Below are positions 1-6,268 of a stretch of 9,562 nt of DNA, one piece after another; the first letter of the stretch is position 1, and the number at the start of each line of letters is the position of its first letter. Where the stretch lies: contig JALNYR010000094.1 of assembly GCA_023229725.1 (NCBI GenBank), forward strand, positions 1-9,562, given 5' to 3'. The notes below the pieces were generated by a model. That model was not told the DNA's origin and made no database searches. It saw only the letters and a program-made list of their open reading frames with translations. Source of the DNA: Dehalococcoidia bacterium (GTDB taxonomy: Bacteria; Chloroflexota; Dehalococcoidia; GIF9; AB-539-J10). The position numbers and the translations under genes are program-made.

Positions 1-455
1 CGGCGCCGTGCGCCTGGGTCGAAGCGTGGGCGGCGGTCGTCATCGGCCTTGTCGCCGGCGTGATTGTTGTGGCTGGTGTCCTGTTCATAGACCGCATCGG
101 CGTGGATGACCCGGTCGGCGCCGTGAGTGTGCACGGTCTGAACGGCATCTGGGGATTGCTGGCCGTAGGATTGTTCGCCGACGGCACGTACGGTCTGGCA
201 ACGACCGAGGCTCCGACCGTGGTGGGTCTGTTCTACGGCGGCGGCTTCGGCCAGTTGCTCGCGCAGGGCATCGGCGCCGTCGTAGCGGCGGGCTGGGCGT
301 TCGGAATGGGTTACCTTCTGTTCAAGGGGCTGGACATGCTGGTCGGCATTCGCGTCAACCCGCAGGAGGAGGTCGAGGGTCTGGACATCGGCGAGCATGG
401 CGGTAGAGCGTACCCGAACTTCCCCGTGGTCGAGGACATTCCGTACCGCGGGTAG
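1..455 (+). CDS. amtB: Ammonium transporter AmtB, C-terminal part (5' truncated by window edge)
   Basis: This is the C-terminal third of an Amt/MEP/Rh-family ammonium channel, a trimeric inner-membrane protein that conducts ammonia/ammonium into the cell. The reading frame is open from base 3 to the TAG at 453-455, so about 150 residues are visible and the start lies outside the window. Seen directly: a hydrophobic helix beginning APCAWVEAWAAVVIG, then the family motif DDPVGAVSVHGLNG. Its histidine (codon 132-134) aligns with the second of the pore twin histidines (E. coli His318). Two more glycine-rich hydrophobic segments follow. The cytoplasmic tail GLDIGEHGGRAYPNF matches the conserved Amt C-terminus that contacts the P-II protein. 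The P-II gene begins 30 bases downstream, as in most amtB-glnK operons, which supports nitrogen-regulated ammonium uptake. The AmtB assignment is very secure; substrate preference and regulation are inferred from the family. Confidence 0.95.
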   Translation, partial: APCAWVEAWAAVVIGLVAGVIVVAGVLFIDRIGVDDPVGAVSVHGLNGIWGLLAVGLFADGTYGLATTEAPTVVGLFYGGGFGQLLAQGIGAVVAAGWAFGMGYLLFKGLDMLVGIRVNPQEEVEGLDIGEHGGRAYPNFPVVEDIPYRG

Positions 456-485
456 GAGGCGAACGACGTCATTGGAGGCGAAGGC

Positions 486-827
486 ATGAAGAAGATAGAG
501 GCAATCGTCCGTCCGGAGCGTGTCACCGCGGTGAAGGAAGCCCTCGAGAAGCTGGGCTACCCGGGGATGACACTGACGGAGGTGAAGGGGCACGGGAAGC
601 AGAAGGGACTCGTGCAGCAGTGGCGCGGCAGCCAGTACCGCATCGAGTTCCTGCCGAAGGTGAAGATAGAGCTGGTGGTGGAGAACGGAGACTCCGTGGA
701 GCCCATCATCCAGGCGATAGTGCAGCAGGCGCGGACCGGGGAGGCGGGCGATGGGAAGATATTCGTCTGGCCCATCGAGGAAGTGGTGCGTATCCGCACC
801 GGTGAGCGGGGAACGTCGGCTGTGTAG
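486..827 (+). CDS. glnB: P-II family nitrogen regulatory protein (GlnB/GlnK)
   Basis: This 113-residue protein has the normal P-II length and is nearly collinear with E. coli GlnB from MKKIEAIVRP to the C-terminal VVRIRTGE. P-II trimers sense ATP/ADP and 2-oxoglutarate and gate partners such as AmtB through the T-loop. Visible elements are TEVKGHGKQKG (residues 31-41) leading into the T-loop, Tyr51 (the uridylylation site in proteobacteria), the FLPKVKIE strand, and the ATP-binding B- and C-loop segments TGEAGDGKIFV and RIRTGE. The T-loop reads WRGSQY where E. coli has YRGAEY, so Tyr46 is Trp while Tyr51 is kept. The ATG has a GGAGG at 474-478, 7 bases upstream. Linkage to amtB suggests a GlnK-like role blocking the channel when nitrogen is plentiful. 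GlnB and GlnK cannot be told apart by sequence here, so the symbol is the family name. Confidence 0.95.
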   Translation: MKKIEAIVRPERVTAVKEALEKLGYPGMTLTEVKGHGKQKGLVQQWRGSQYRIEFLPKVKIELVVENGDSVEPIIQAIVQQARTGEAGDGKIFVWPIEEVVRIRTGERGTSAV

Positions 828-862
828 GGCGGTACGCCTTCGGTGCTGTCGAAGGCTCAAGT

Positions 863-895
863 GCGGGGCCCGGAGAGTACTCCGGGCCCCGCTTT
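863..895 (+). terminator. Intrinsic-type terminator after the amtB-P-II operon
   Basis: A perfect 13-bp inverted repeat (863-875 with 880-892) encloses the 4-base loop AGTA and is followed by only three T residues (893-895). It begins 35 bases after the P-II stop codon. The stem is very GC-rich and there is no competing gene, so it most likely ends the amtB-P-II transcript. The short U tract is weak for a classical Rho-independent terminator, so it could also act mainly as an RNA 3' stabiliser. Confidence 0.75.
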
Positions 896-994
896 CGCAA
901 CCCTCGGCAGAAGTAGAGTTACCTCACGTACGGCAAACGACCCGGCTCCCTCACTCCCCTCGTGCGCGGGGTGAGACGTGCTCGAACGGCGCCG

Positions 995-1023
995 TTGTTC
1001 CTGCGTGGCAGGCGTGATACCTT
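995..1023 (+). promoter_or_regulatory. Candidate promoter for the ornithine cyclodeaminase family gene
   Basis: TTGTTC (995-1000) and TACCTT (1018-1023) are separated by 17 bases, and the latter is preceded by TG plus one base (extended -10). A start site near 1030 would give a leader of about 33 nt with the AGGGAGG ribosome binding site. Each hexamer matches consensus at only about half its positions, so this is a weak call based on spacing and placement. Confidence 0.3.
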
Positions 1024-1062
1024 CGCGGCTGCGGATTCGGCCCGTCAGGGAGGACAGCAGGC

Positions 1063-2067
1063 ATGGCGAGGAAGGTGCGCATCTTGAGAGCGAGCGACAT
1101 GGCCGGCACGCTCGCGATGCCGGACGTGTTGGCGCTTGTGGAGCGCGCCTTCGCGGAGAGGGGGCGGGGGCGGACAGAGATGCCGGCCAAGAGCTACCTT
1201 CACTTCCCCGACCAGCAGGGCGTCCTGCTCATTATGCCGGGCAGCCTGCCGCAGATGAGCGAGGCGGCCGTGAAGCTCATCAGTGTCCACACCGGCAACC
1301 CGGCCGGACACGGCCTTCCGACGCTCATCGCGACGATTGTCCTTGTTAGCCCGGACACGGGCGAGCCGCTCTGCATCATGGATGGCGCGTATGTCACCGG
1401 CATGAGGACCGGCGCAGCGTCGGGCGTGGCCACGAAGCTGCTCGCCCGGAGGGACTCTCACGTGCTGGGGCTCATCGGTGCCGGCTTCCAGGGACCGTTC
1501 CAGCTTGAAGCGGTCCGGCATTCCATGCCCGTCAAGACGGTGCTCGTCAATGACCTCGTCCCGGAGAAGGCTCGCAAGCTGGCGGACATCGCCATGGGGT
1601 TTGGCCTCCATGCTCGGGCCTGCGAGACGGCGGAGGAAGTGGTTCGTGGATGCGACGTGCTGGTCACGGCGACGCCCAGCGACCGGCCCATCGTCAGGAA
1701 CGAGTGGGTGCATCCGGGCATGCATCTCAACTGCGTTGGCTCGTACGCGGCCGGCAAACAGGAAATCGACCCGGCGATACTGAAGCGCGCGATAGTCGTG
1801 GTGGACGACTGGGAGCAGGCGAGCCACGCGGGGGAGATCAACGTTCCGGTCAGCCGCGGTCTGTTCGGGCGCGCAGATGTGTACGCGGAGCTGCCGGAGA
1901 TCGCGGCAGGGCTGAAGCCGGGACGAACCGATAACGAAGCTGTCACGGTGTTCGATACCACCGGGCTGGCGATACAGGACGTGGTGACGGCATGGAAGGT
2001 GTTCGAGGTGGCGGAACGCAACGGTCTGGGTCTCGTTATCGACCCACTCTTCACTCTGCCCACGTAG
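1063..2067 (+). CDS. Ornithine cyclodeaminase / mu-crystallin family NAD(P)-dependent enzyme
   Basis: This 334-residue protein has the usual family length. Members include ornithine cyclodeaminase (ornithine to proline plus ammonia), archaeal alanine dehydrogenase and ketimine reductases; all are cytosolic NAD(P)-binding enzymes. The Rossmann motif GAGFQG lies at residues 139-144. Lys71 (in AVKLISVHTGN), Arg115 (TGMRTGAAS) and Asp236 (GKQEIDPAIL) fall where Pseudomonas putida ornithine cyclodeaminase has substrate-binding Lys69, Arg112 and catalytic Asp228. The signature VFDTTGLAIQD (296-306) is also present. The ATG follows AGGGAGG (1047-1053) at 9 bases. The gene stands alone, bounded upstream by the P-II terminator and downstream by a long gene-free stretch, so context does not fix the substrate. 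The family is certain, but the reaction (cyclodeamination, amino-acid dehydrogenation or imine reduction) is open. Long open frames on the opposite strand here are GC-driven shadows. Confidence 0.92.
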   Translation: MARKVRILRASDMAGTLAMPDVLALVERAFAERGRGRTEMPAKSYLHFPDQQGVLLIMPGSLPQMSEAAVKLISVHTGNPAGHGLPTLIATIVLVSPDTGEPLCIMDGAYVTGMRTGAASGVATKLLARRDSHVLGLIGAGFQGPFQLEAVRHSMPVKTVLVNDLVPEKARKLADIAMGFGLHARACETAEEVVRGCDVLVTATPSDRPIVRNEWVHPGMHLNCVGSYAAGKQEIDPAILKRAIVVVDDWEQASHAGEINVPVSRGLFGRADVYAELPEIAAGLKPGRTDNEAVTVFDTTGLAIQDVVTAWKVFEVAERNGLGLVIDPLFTLPT

Positions 2068-2222
2068 GACACGGTCGTCCGGCGCCGCCGTGCCGCGGGG
2101 CGTGCTCTTGCTCCGTCGTGACGGATGGCATTGCGGCGGTGCATGTCCCGGACTTTTCTCCGCATCCGGCGTCACGCCTTCATCGATGGCCCCCTGCGCC
2201 GGGATTCTGTCGCAGTCCGGGC

Positions 2223-2236
2223 GGCGCTGCAGCGCC
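2223..2236. repeat. Perfect 14-base palindrome GGCGCTGCAGCGCC
   Basis: The sequence equals its own reverse complement over 14 bases and lies in the gene-free stretch, 8 bases before an isolated TTGACA. It could be a dimeric-regulator site or a short hairpin stem. In GC-rich DNA a palindrome of this kind may also be chance, and no second copy was seen in the window. Confidence 0.4.
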
Positions 2237-2550
2237 GAAGGAGTTGACAGGGTTGGTGGTCGCATGCGAGCATATCCATTGGGCACATCCATCGATGCGA
2301 AGTCCGCAGCCCGAGCCGGTGACTTGCGTTCACGATGCGGGAAGCCGGGCGAGGCTTGGGACGAAGCGAAGGTGAGTGTGCCCTTCCTGTGTCCGAAGGC
2401 CATCCCGGAGGAGCGAGGTGGAGAGAGCCATCCTGTCGCCCCTCCTCTGTACTATTCGAGCCTTCGCTGCGTCTGACCCGCGCCCTGTCTGCCATTGCAG
2501 ACCCTCGGTGCGTGCCGCTCTGCTGCTCAGGTGCCGCCCGCAACATCGTA

Positions 2551-2556
2551 TATACT
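2551..2556 (+). promoter_or_regulatory. Candidate -10 element for the RNase HI gene
   Basis: TATACT matches the sigma-70-type -10 consensus at 5 of 6 positions and lies in a locally AT-rich patch inside GC-rich DNA. A start near 2563 would give a leader of about 40 nt. No acceptable -35 is present at 16-18 bases upstream, so this is tentative. Confidence 0.35.
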
Positions 2557-2602
2557 GTCTCTGAAGCTATGGCCCACGTGGGGCGGACTAGAGGACGGCA
2601 AG

Positions 2603-3061
2603 ATGTCTGAACAGGACAGGGTGACTATCTACTGCGACGGAGCGTGCTCCGGCAATCAGTTCAAAGGCAACCGGGGAGGGTGGGGGGCGGTCCTCTCGTA
2701 CCAGGACGCCGTGAAAGAAGTACACGGCGGCGAGAAGAACACGTCAAACCAGCGCATGGAACTGACAGCCTGTATCGAGGCGCTGCAGCGGCTGAAGGGA
2801 AAAGGCCTTGGGGTGGATGTCTTCTCCGACAGCGCGTACATGGTGAACGGCATGCGGCAGAGGTGGTACGACCGCTGGGAGCAGAACGGCTGGCTGAATG
2901 CCCAGCGGAAGCCGGTCGAGAACCGCGACCTGTGGGAGCGATTGCTTGCGCTTGTCCGGTCGAACGACGTCACATTCCACAAAGTGACGGGGCATTCCGG
3001 CATCAACCTCAATGAGCGCGCCGACGAGCTTGCGCGCCTTGGCATCAGCGAACTCGTCTAG
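2603..3061 (+). CDS. rnhA: Ribonuclease HI
   Basis: This 152-residue type 1 ribonuclease H has the length of E. coli RNase HI. It is a cytosolic enzyme that cleaves the RNA strand of RNA-DNA hybrids, removing R-loops and replication primers. The full catalytic set is visible: Asp12 (TIYCDGACSGN), Glu53 (NQRMELTACIEAL), Asp76 (VFSDSAYMVNGM) and Asp141 (NERADELA), corresponding to E. coli Asp10, Glu48, Asp70 and Asp134. His131 (VTGHSG) matches the flexible-loop histidine. The basic Trp-rich handle is present as RQRWYDRWEQNGWLNAQRKPV. The ATG at 2603 is chosen because homology starts at once and GAGG (2591-2594) lies 8 bases upstream. An in-frame ATG at 2495 would add 36 unrelated residues. The stop codon overlaps that of the convergent XRE gene in a shared CTAG. 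Confidence 0.95.
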   Translation: MSEQDRVTIYCDGACSGNQFKGNRGGWGAVLSYQDAVKEVHGGEKNTSNQRMELTACIEALQRLKGKGLGVDVFSDSAYMVNGMRQRWYDRWEQNGWLNAQRKPVENRDLWERLLALVRSNDVTFHKVTGHSGINLNERADELARLGISELV

Positions 3062-3483
3062 TCGTCTGCGCGAGGAGGAGTGGTGGCCTCGGCGTCCCCC
3101 TGGTTTCGCCGCCGGATTCGAGTCTTCAGCATCCGGACGAAGTCCTTGAGCAGGCCCCGTTCCACGTCGGTGAGATTCGGCCATTCGTCCCGGAAGAAGA
3201 GACGCAACTCGGGGTCCGTGATGATGTCCTCGGTCTGTGCGGTCTGCGTTGCGTTGAGATAGCCGGCGGTGCGAAGCATCTCCATCTCAGTCACGCCAAG
3301 CGCCGTTGCCAGGGTGCAAAGTGTGTGGACGCCGGGCAGCGTCCGGCCGGTCTCCACGTGCGCCAGGAAGCCGTCGCTCACGCCTATCTTCCGCGCGAGT
3401 TCGCGCTGCGTCAGGGGCGGTTCGAGGTCCAGGCGCCAGCGGCGCACCCTGGCTCCGAATTCCCTGTGCTCAAAGTCGTTCAT
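3058..3483 (-). CDS. XRE-family helix-turn-helix transcriptional regulator
   Basis: This protein is 141 residues from the chosen ATG. Residues 10-65 form a Cro/C1-type helix-turn-helix domain: FGARVRRWRLD, then TQRELARKIGVSDGFLAHVETGRTLP, then HTLCTLATALGV, which is the standard five-helix pattern. The second half (ITDPELRLFFRDEWPNLTDVERGLLKDFVRMLK) is predicted helical and charged, perhaps for dimerisation or signal sensing. It ends in a basic, then Pro/Asp-rich tail. The start at 3483 is preferred because GGAG and GAGG motifs lie just upstream; an in-frame ATG at 3501 lacks a ribosome binding site and would add six residues. The gene is divergent from the ABC exporter pair, with an imperfect dyad in the shared intergenic region, so autorepression and control of the exporter are plausible. 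The ligand or signal is unknown. Confidence 0.88.
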   Translation of the reverse strand: MNDFEHREFGARVRRWRLDLEPPLTQRELARKIGVSDGFLAHVETGRTLPGVHTLCTLATALGVTEMEMLRTAGYLNATQTAQTEDIITDPELRLFFRDEWPNLTDVERGLLKDFVRMLKTRIRRRNQGDAEATTPPRADD

Positions 3484-3510
3484 GGCTGCCTCGCTCCGCA
3501 TAGCACCAAT

Positions 3511-3530
3511 ATGAGTCTAGCATACTCCAT
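3511..3530. promoter_or_regulatory. Imperfect dyad, candidate operator of the XRE regulator
   Basis: ATGAGT (3511-3516) and ACTCCAT (3524-3530) form an imperfect inverted repeat around a 7-base spacer. On the minus strand it covers TATGCT (3519-3524), a -10-like hexamer for the XRE gene. The site lies 28-47 bases upstream of the XRE start and in the intergenic region shared with the divergent ABC operon. This is the classical place for autoregulation, but binding is inferred. Confidence 0.4.
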
Positions 3531-3654
3531 CCGGTGCGCGCCGGGCGCCTTCCACCGGACGCACCGCCAGTCATCCGTTAGGACGAGGTCCCCCATTCCA
3601 TTCGGACCACCGGAACCCCCCGCCGAGACGATGTCGCACGTCACGCGTCTCGTG

Positions 3655-3660
3655 TATCCT
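3655..3660 (+). promoter_or_regulatory. Weak candidate -10 element for the ABC exporter operon
   Basis: TATCCT lies 42 bases before the ATPase start and matches the -10 consensus at 4 of 6 positions. The hexamer 17 bases upstream (TGTCGC) is a poor -35. The placement is right for the operon, but the match is weak; an activator or another sigma factor could be needed. Confidence 0.25.
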
Positions 3661-3701
3661 GTCGGAGTGAGTGCGGCTGCGCACTGTCGGAGGTGAAGCG
3701 A

Positions 3702-4628
3702 ATGCTGGAGGTGAAGCAACTTACCAAGCGGTTCGGCCGGCACGTGGCGGTCGACAACGCGTCGTTCAAGGTGGACGAGGGGGAGGTGTTCGGCTACCTC
3801 GGACCGAACGGGTCCGGAAAGACGACGACCATGAGGCTGATTCTCGGCCTGCTGAAGCCCACGGGCGGCGAAGCTCTCCTGTGGAGCGGGCGGGCTTCGG
3901 ACCGACCGGACATAAGGCGACGTGTCGGCGTGCTGCTCGAGGCGGACGGGCTCTACCCGAGACTGAGCGCATACGATAACCTGGACTACTTCGGCCGGCT
4001 CTACCGTGTGCCCGGGCTCGAAGCGCGAATCGAGCGACTGCTCGAGTTCGCCGGTCTGGCCCAGAGACGCAATGACAAGGTCGGCACGTTCTCCCGGGGC
4101 ATGCGGCGCAAGTTGGGTCTCATTCGAGCGCTGTTGCACTCCCCCGACCTGCTGTTGCTTGACGAACCCTCTGCCGGGCTCGACCCCGAGGCGCAGAAGA
4201 TGGTGCGCGACCTCATCGTGACGCTGTCCAGCGAAGCGAACATCACCGTGTTCCTGAACTCACACGACCTTGATGAGGTCCAGAGGATATGCGGCAGGGT
4301 CGCCATCATCCAGGCTGGGCGCATACGCGTCTGCGACACTCTCAAGGCGCTGCAATCGTCATCGCGAGTTCCGGGAGTCGAGTTTGTCCTGTCTGATGGC
4401 TCTCGTCTTCAGGAGGCAGCCTCGCTGCTCAGGGGACGGGATGGTGTGGGAAAGGTCGAGACTCGGAACGGGAGTGTGCACGTAGACCTGGTCCAGGAAC
4501 ACGTCTCGCCGGCACTGCTGGCACTGCTCGAAGAGCACGGCATCGGCGTCGACGAGCTCCGGCGTGGCAAACGGTCACTCGAGGACGTGTACCTGGACAT
4601 CGTCCGGCAGGAGGATTCGAATGGGTGA
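3702..4628 (+). CDS. ABC-2 type exporter, ATP-binding protein
   Basis: This 308-residue nucleotide-binding subunit supplies ATP hydrolysis for an ABC-2 type export or efflux system and acts on the cytoplasmic face with the membrane protein encoded next. Motifs in order: Walker A GPNGSGKT (34-41), Q-loop region VGVLLEADGLYPRLSAYDNL, signature SRGM (131-134) in FSRGMRRKLGL, Walker B LLLLDEP (150-156), D-loop SAGLD (157-161) and switch histidine His188 (NSHDLDEV). The C-terminal extension ends in SLEDVYLDIV, typical of DrrA/NatA-like ATPases. A Glu (80) stands where the Q-loop Gln is usual, and the signature is SRGM instead of SGGQ; both variants occur in this subfamily. The ATG at 3702 has GGAGG 8 bases upstream; an in-frame GTG at 3693 overlaps that site and is rejected. 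The stop overlaps the permease start by 8 bases. The substrate is unknown. Confidence 0.93.
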   Translation: MLEVKQLTKRFGRHVAVDNASFKVDEGEVFGYLGPNGSGKTTTMRLILGLLKPTGGEALLWSGRASDRPDIRRRVGVLLEADGLYPRLSAYDNLDYFGRLYRVPGLEARIERLLEFAGLAQRRNDKVGTFSRGMRRKLGLIRALLHSPDLLLLDEPSAGLDPEAQKMVRDLIVTLSSEANITVFLNSHDLDEVQRICGRVAIIQAGRIRVCDTLKALQSSSRVPGVEFVLSDGSRLQEAASLLRGRDGVGKVETRNGSVHVDLVQEHVSPALLALLEEHGIGVDELRRGKRSLEDVYLDIVRQEDSNG

Positions 4629-5325
4629 AGCTGTCACTGTGTTCAGAAAGGAACTCCGGGAGCTTGCGTTCAGCCGCAGCTCCGTGGCGTCCGGCGTGCT
4701 CTTCGCGGTCGTGTTCGGGGGCTTGTACTCTCTCAGGATCACCGGCGAGATGGCGACCACGCTGGATGTATCTCTCGGCAGCCTCCTCTTCTTCCTGACG
4801 ACGCTTCTTGGTGTCTTTCTGGGATACTCGTTCACGAGCCAGGTGTTCCTGCGGGAGAAGACGGACGGCGTCATCGAGACGCTGCTCTGCAGCCCCGCCA
4901 GCCTGCGTGGCCTGTGGCTCGGGAAGACACTGGCGGTCACGGTCTTCTCGCATGCGCTTGCGGTGGTGTCCGGCGTCCTGACGGCTCTGGTGACCAGCGC
5001 CCGGCTCGGCACCGTTGCCGTGCCGAACGCCGCAGTGCTTGCGTACCTTGTGTGCGTCGTCCCGCTCGTGATTGCATGTCTGGTGGGAGCGCTCGGCTTC
5101 GCACAGCTGCTTCTCGGCATGAAGGAGAACCGGATTATCGGCCTGGCGCTCTTCATCCCCCTCTTCGCGGGCCTCTACGGGCTGGGCTACAGCTCCACCG
5201 GCACCTTTGTCGTGGCGTGGCTCCACGTGGGGCTCGTGGCGTTGGGGGCGGCAATCGTACTCGCTGTGATTGCCTGGGGTTCACGGTTTCTCAACCGCGA
5301 ACGCATAGTGACGTCATTGCCGTGA
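4621..5325 (+). CDS. ABC-2 type exporter, membrane subunit
   Basis: This 234-residue membrane protein has about six predicted transmembrane segments (roughly residues 22-39, 51-71, 103-124, 137-159, 170-190 and 196-219). It is the permease partner of the preceding ATPase. The cytoplasmic motif REKTDGVIETLLCSP (78-92) is the hallmark of ABC-2 membrane proteins, where it forms the coupling region after the second helix. The start is an ATG at 4621 with AGGAGG (4609-4614) 6 bases upstream, inside the end of the ATPase gene. The 8-base overlap indicates translational coupling and stoichiometric production. A longer in-frame version from 4564 would only extend into the ATPase sequence with no hydrophobic or family features. 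The transported compound cannot be read from the sequence; drug, lipid or peptide efflux and sodium export are all known for relatives. Confidence 0.88.
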   Translation: MGEAVTVFRKELRELAFSRSSVASGVLFAVVFGGLYSLRITGEMATTLDVSLGSLLFFLTTLLGVFLGYSFTSQVFLREKTDGVIETLLCSPASLRGLWLGKTLAVTVFSHALAVVSGVLTALVTSARLGTVAVPNAAVLAYLVCVVPLVIACLVGALGFAQLLLGMKENRIIGLALFIPLFAGLYGLGYSSTGTFVVAWLHVGLVALGAAIVLAVIAWGSRFLNRERIVTSLP

Positions 5326-5391
5326 GAACGACGATGCCGGCACTGGCCCGAGAGGGAGGGTGTTGTTGCGGGAGGATTGTGCGATGGTGTG

Positions 5392-5976
5392 CTACGAGTA
5401 TCCCATCGCATGGCGAGTGGCGCGGACGTTCTCCGTCGAGGTGAGCATCTCGAGGAGGGTGAAGGCGACGTCGGTTGCAGTGGCGGGCGACGTGGACGTG
5501 ACGAAGCACCCATCGCGCACAAGCGGGGCGTCAACTACCTCCGCACCCATCTCCGCGAGCTGCCGCCGTCTCCTGCCGTCGAGTAGATGATAGGTCGTGG
5601 CGCGGCGCCCCTGGAGAACCCCGCTGCGGGCCACCGGCAGGGCGCCTGTGCAGATGGCGGCAACGGGCTTGCCCGCTGCCGCAAAACGTCGCAGGACGTC
5701 GCCAAATGCGTCCGAGTAGGCATCGTTGTAGAACCCGGCTTGCTCGAAACCACCCGGGACCGCCACCGCGTCGAAATCATCGTCCTGTACCTCGCCGAGC
5801 AGCATCTCGGGTATCACCTTGAAACCGAATGTGCACTGGAGCTGTGGATGAAGGCTCACGGTAATGACCTCGATCTCCTCCTCTCCGAATGTGCTGGCGA
5901 AGCCCAGCACATCGGAGAAGGCGGCGGCCTCGTACGCCTCGAAGCCGTCCGAGAGCAGCAGCAGGACTCGTTTCAT
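5392..5976 (-). CDS. DJ-1/PfpI family protein (YajL/ThiJ-like)
   Basis: This 194-residue single-domain protein of the class I amidotransferase-like fold resembles YajL/DJ-1, a family proposed to act in oxidative-stress defence and glyoxal detoxification. Seen directly: DGFEAYEAAAFSDVLGFA with Glu16 at the position of the nucleophile-activating glutamate, AVPGGFEQAGF, and the elbow AICTGALPVARSG with Cys109 as the expected nucleophile. The later family segment ATTYHLLDG has Tyr where DJ-1 has His126. TSTSPATATDVAFTLLEML matches the conserved SRGPGTA-like region near the end. The start is taken at the ATG at 5976, because AGGAGG sits 5 bases upstream; a GTG at 5982 would overlap that site. The gene is convergent with the ABC permease gene 66 bases away, and no terminator hairpin with a T run was seen between them. 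The family is secure, but the biochemical activity is not. Confidence 0.9.
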   Translation of the reverse strand: MKRVLLLLSDGFEAYEAAAFSDVLGFASTFGEEEIEVITVSLHPQLQCTFGFKVIPEMLLGEVQDDDFDAVAVPGGFEQAGFYNDAYSDAFGDVLRRFAAAGKPVAAICTGALPVARSGVLQGRRATTYHLLDGRRRRQLAEMGAEVVDAPLVRDGCFVTSTSPATATDVAFTLLEMLTSTENVRATRHAMGYS

Positions 5977-6224
5977 GCTCACCTCCTCGTGCGCTCTACT
6001 GCGTGCGGGCGCCGCTCAGAGCGACCGCAGGGCAAAGACACTATCGCGGGGTCGGGTTGAAGAAACGATGGGTGGGTGGAGATGGGAAAACTCGAAGGCG
6101 GGCGGACTAGTGAGACAAGGCTCGGCCTGCCACTTCCGCGCATGACGGAGAGGCGGCGCCTCATGACTACAGGCTACCATTGCAGCGTGGGGTCGTCAAT
6201 CATGGTCGCAGGACGCCGGCCGCA

Positions 6225-6255
6225 TTCGCCCGGCCCTGCGCGGCCGACGGGCGAA
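6225..6255. repeat. Strong GC hairpin directly before the 6269-6297 promoter
   Basis: TTCGCCCG (6225-6232) pairs perfectly with CGGGCGAA (6248-6255). The interior contains GGCC at 6232-6235 and 6242-6245, which can extend or compete with the stem. There is no T run after it. It resembles the TTCGCCC/GGGCGAA intergenic hairpin repeats seen in several uncultured bacterial lineages. It could be a repeat copy, a boundary element or a bidirectional 3' end signal. Confidence 0.55.
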
Positions 6256-6268
6256 ACACGCAATTGCC

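Larger units (their letters stand above)
2068..2602. other. 535-base intergenic stretch without a convincing gene
   Basis: Several open frames cross this stretch, but their translations are rich in Arg, Ser, Pro and Cys, lack recognisable motifs and have no ribosome binding sites, so none is called. Visible structure includes a short GC inverted repeat just after the preceding stop (CACGG 2070-2074 with CCGTG 2088-2092, no T run), a perfect 14-base palindrome at 2223-2236, and an isolated TTGACA (2244-2249) without a good -10 at 16-18 bases. GAGGAG and CTCCTC at 2408-2413 and 2442-2447 could pair. A TATACT -10-like hexamer at 2551-2556 lies about 50 bases before the RNase HI start. No hallmarks of RNase P RNA, tmRNA, SRP RNA or tRNA were recognised. 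Confidence 0.6.

Noticed and set aside
950..975. Inverted repeat CTCAC-t-CCC with GGGGTGAG before the ornithine cyclodeaminase gene
   Set aside because: It has a bulged base, a moderate stem and no second copy in the window. It may be a repeat element, but the evidence is too thin to call.
2244..2276. TTGACA at 2244 with CATATC at 2271 as a promoter
   Set aside because: The spacer is 21 bases, well outside the usual 16-18, and the -10 match is poor.
1045..2403. A 452-codon open frame on the minus strand across the ornithine cyclodeaminase gene
   Set aside because: The translation is His/Arg/Pro-rich with no family motif, while the plus frame has all ornithine cyclodeaminase motifs and a good ribosome binding site. 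It is a GC-driven shadow.
2090..2476. Possible 128-residue gene after the ornithine cyclodeaminase family gene
   Set aside because: The translation is Cys/Arg/Ser/Pro-rich without hydrophobic core or motif pattern, the ribosome binding site is missing, and overlapping frames in the same stretch look equally good.
3480..4139. Minus-strand 219-codon frame over the XRE/ABC intergenic region and the start of the ATPase gene
   Set aside because: No domain pattern is visible, and most of it lies antisense to Walker A-containing coding sequence.
4429..5226. Minus-strand open frame of 265 codons opposite the ABC genes
   Set aside because: It is highly charged low-complexity sequence without a start signal, overlapping two clearly identified plus-strand genes.
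5309..5342. Palindromes TGACGTCA (5309-5316) and TGCCGGCA (5335-5342) near the end of the permease gene
   Set aside because: They are short palindromes expected by chance in this composition, one is inside coding sequence, and no T run follows, so they are not called a terminator or operator.
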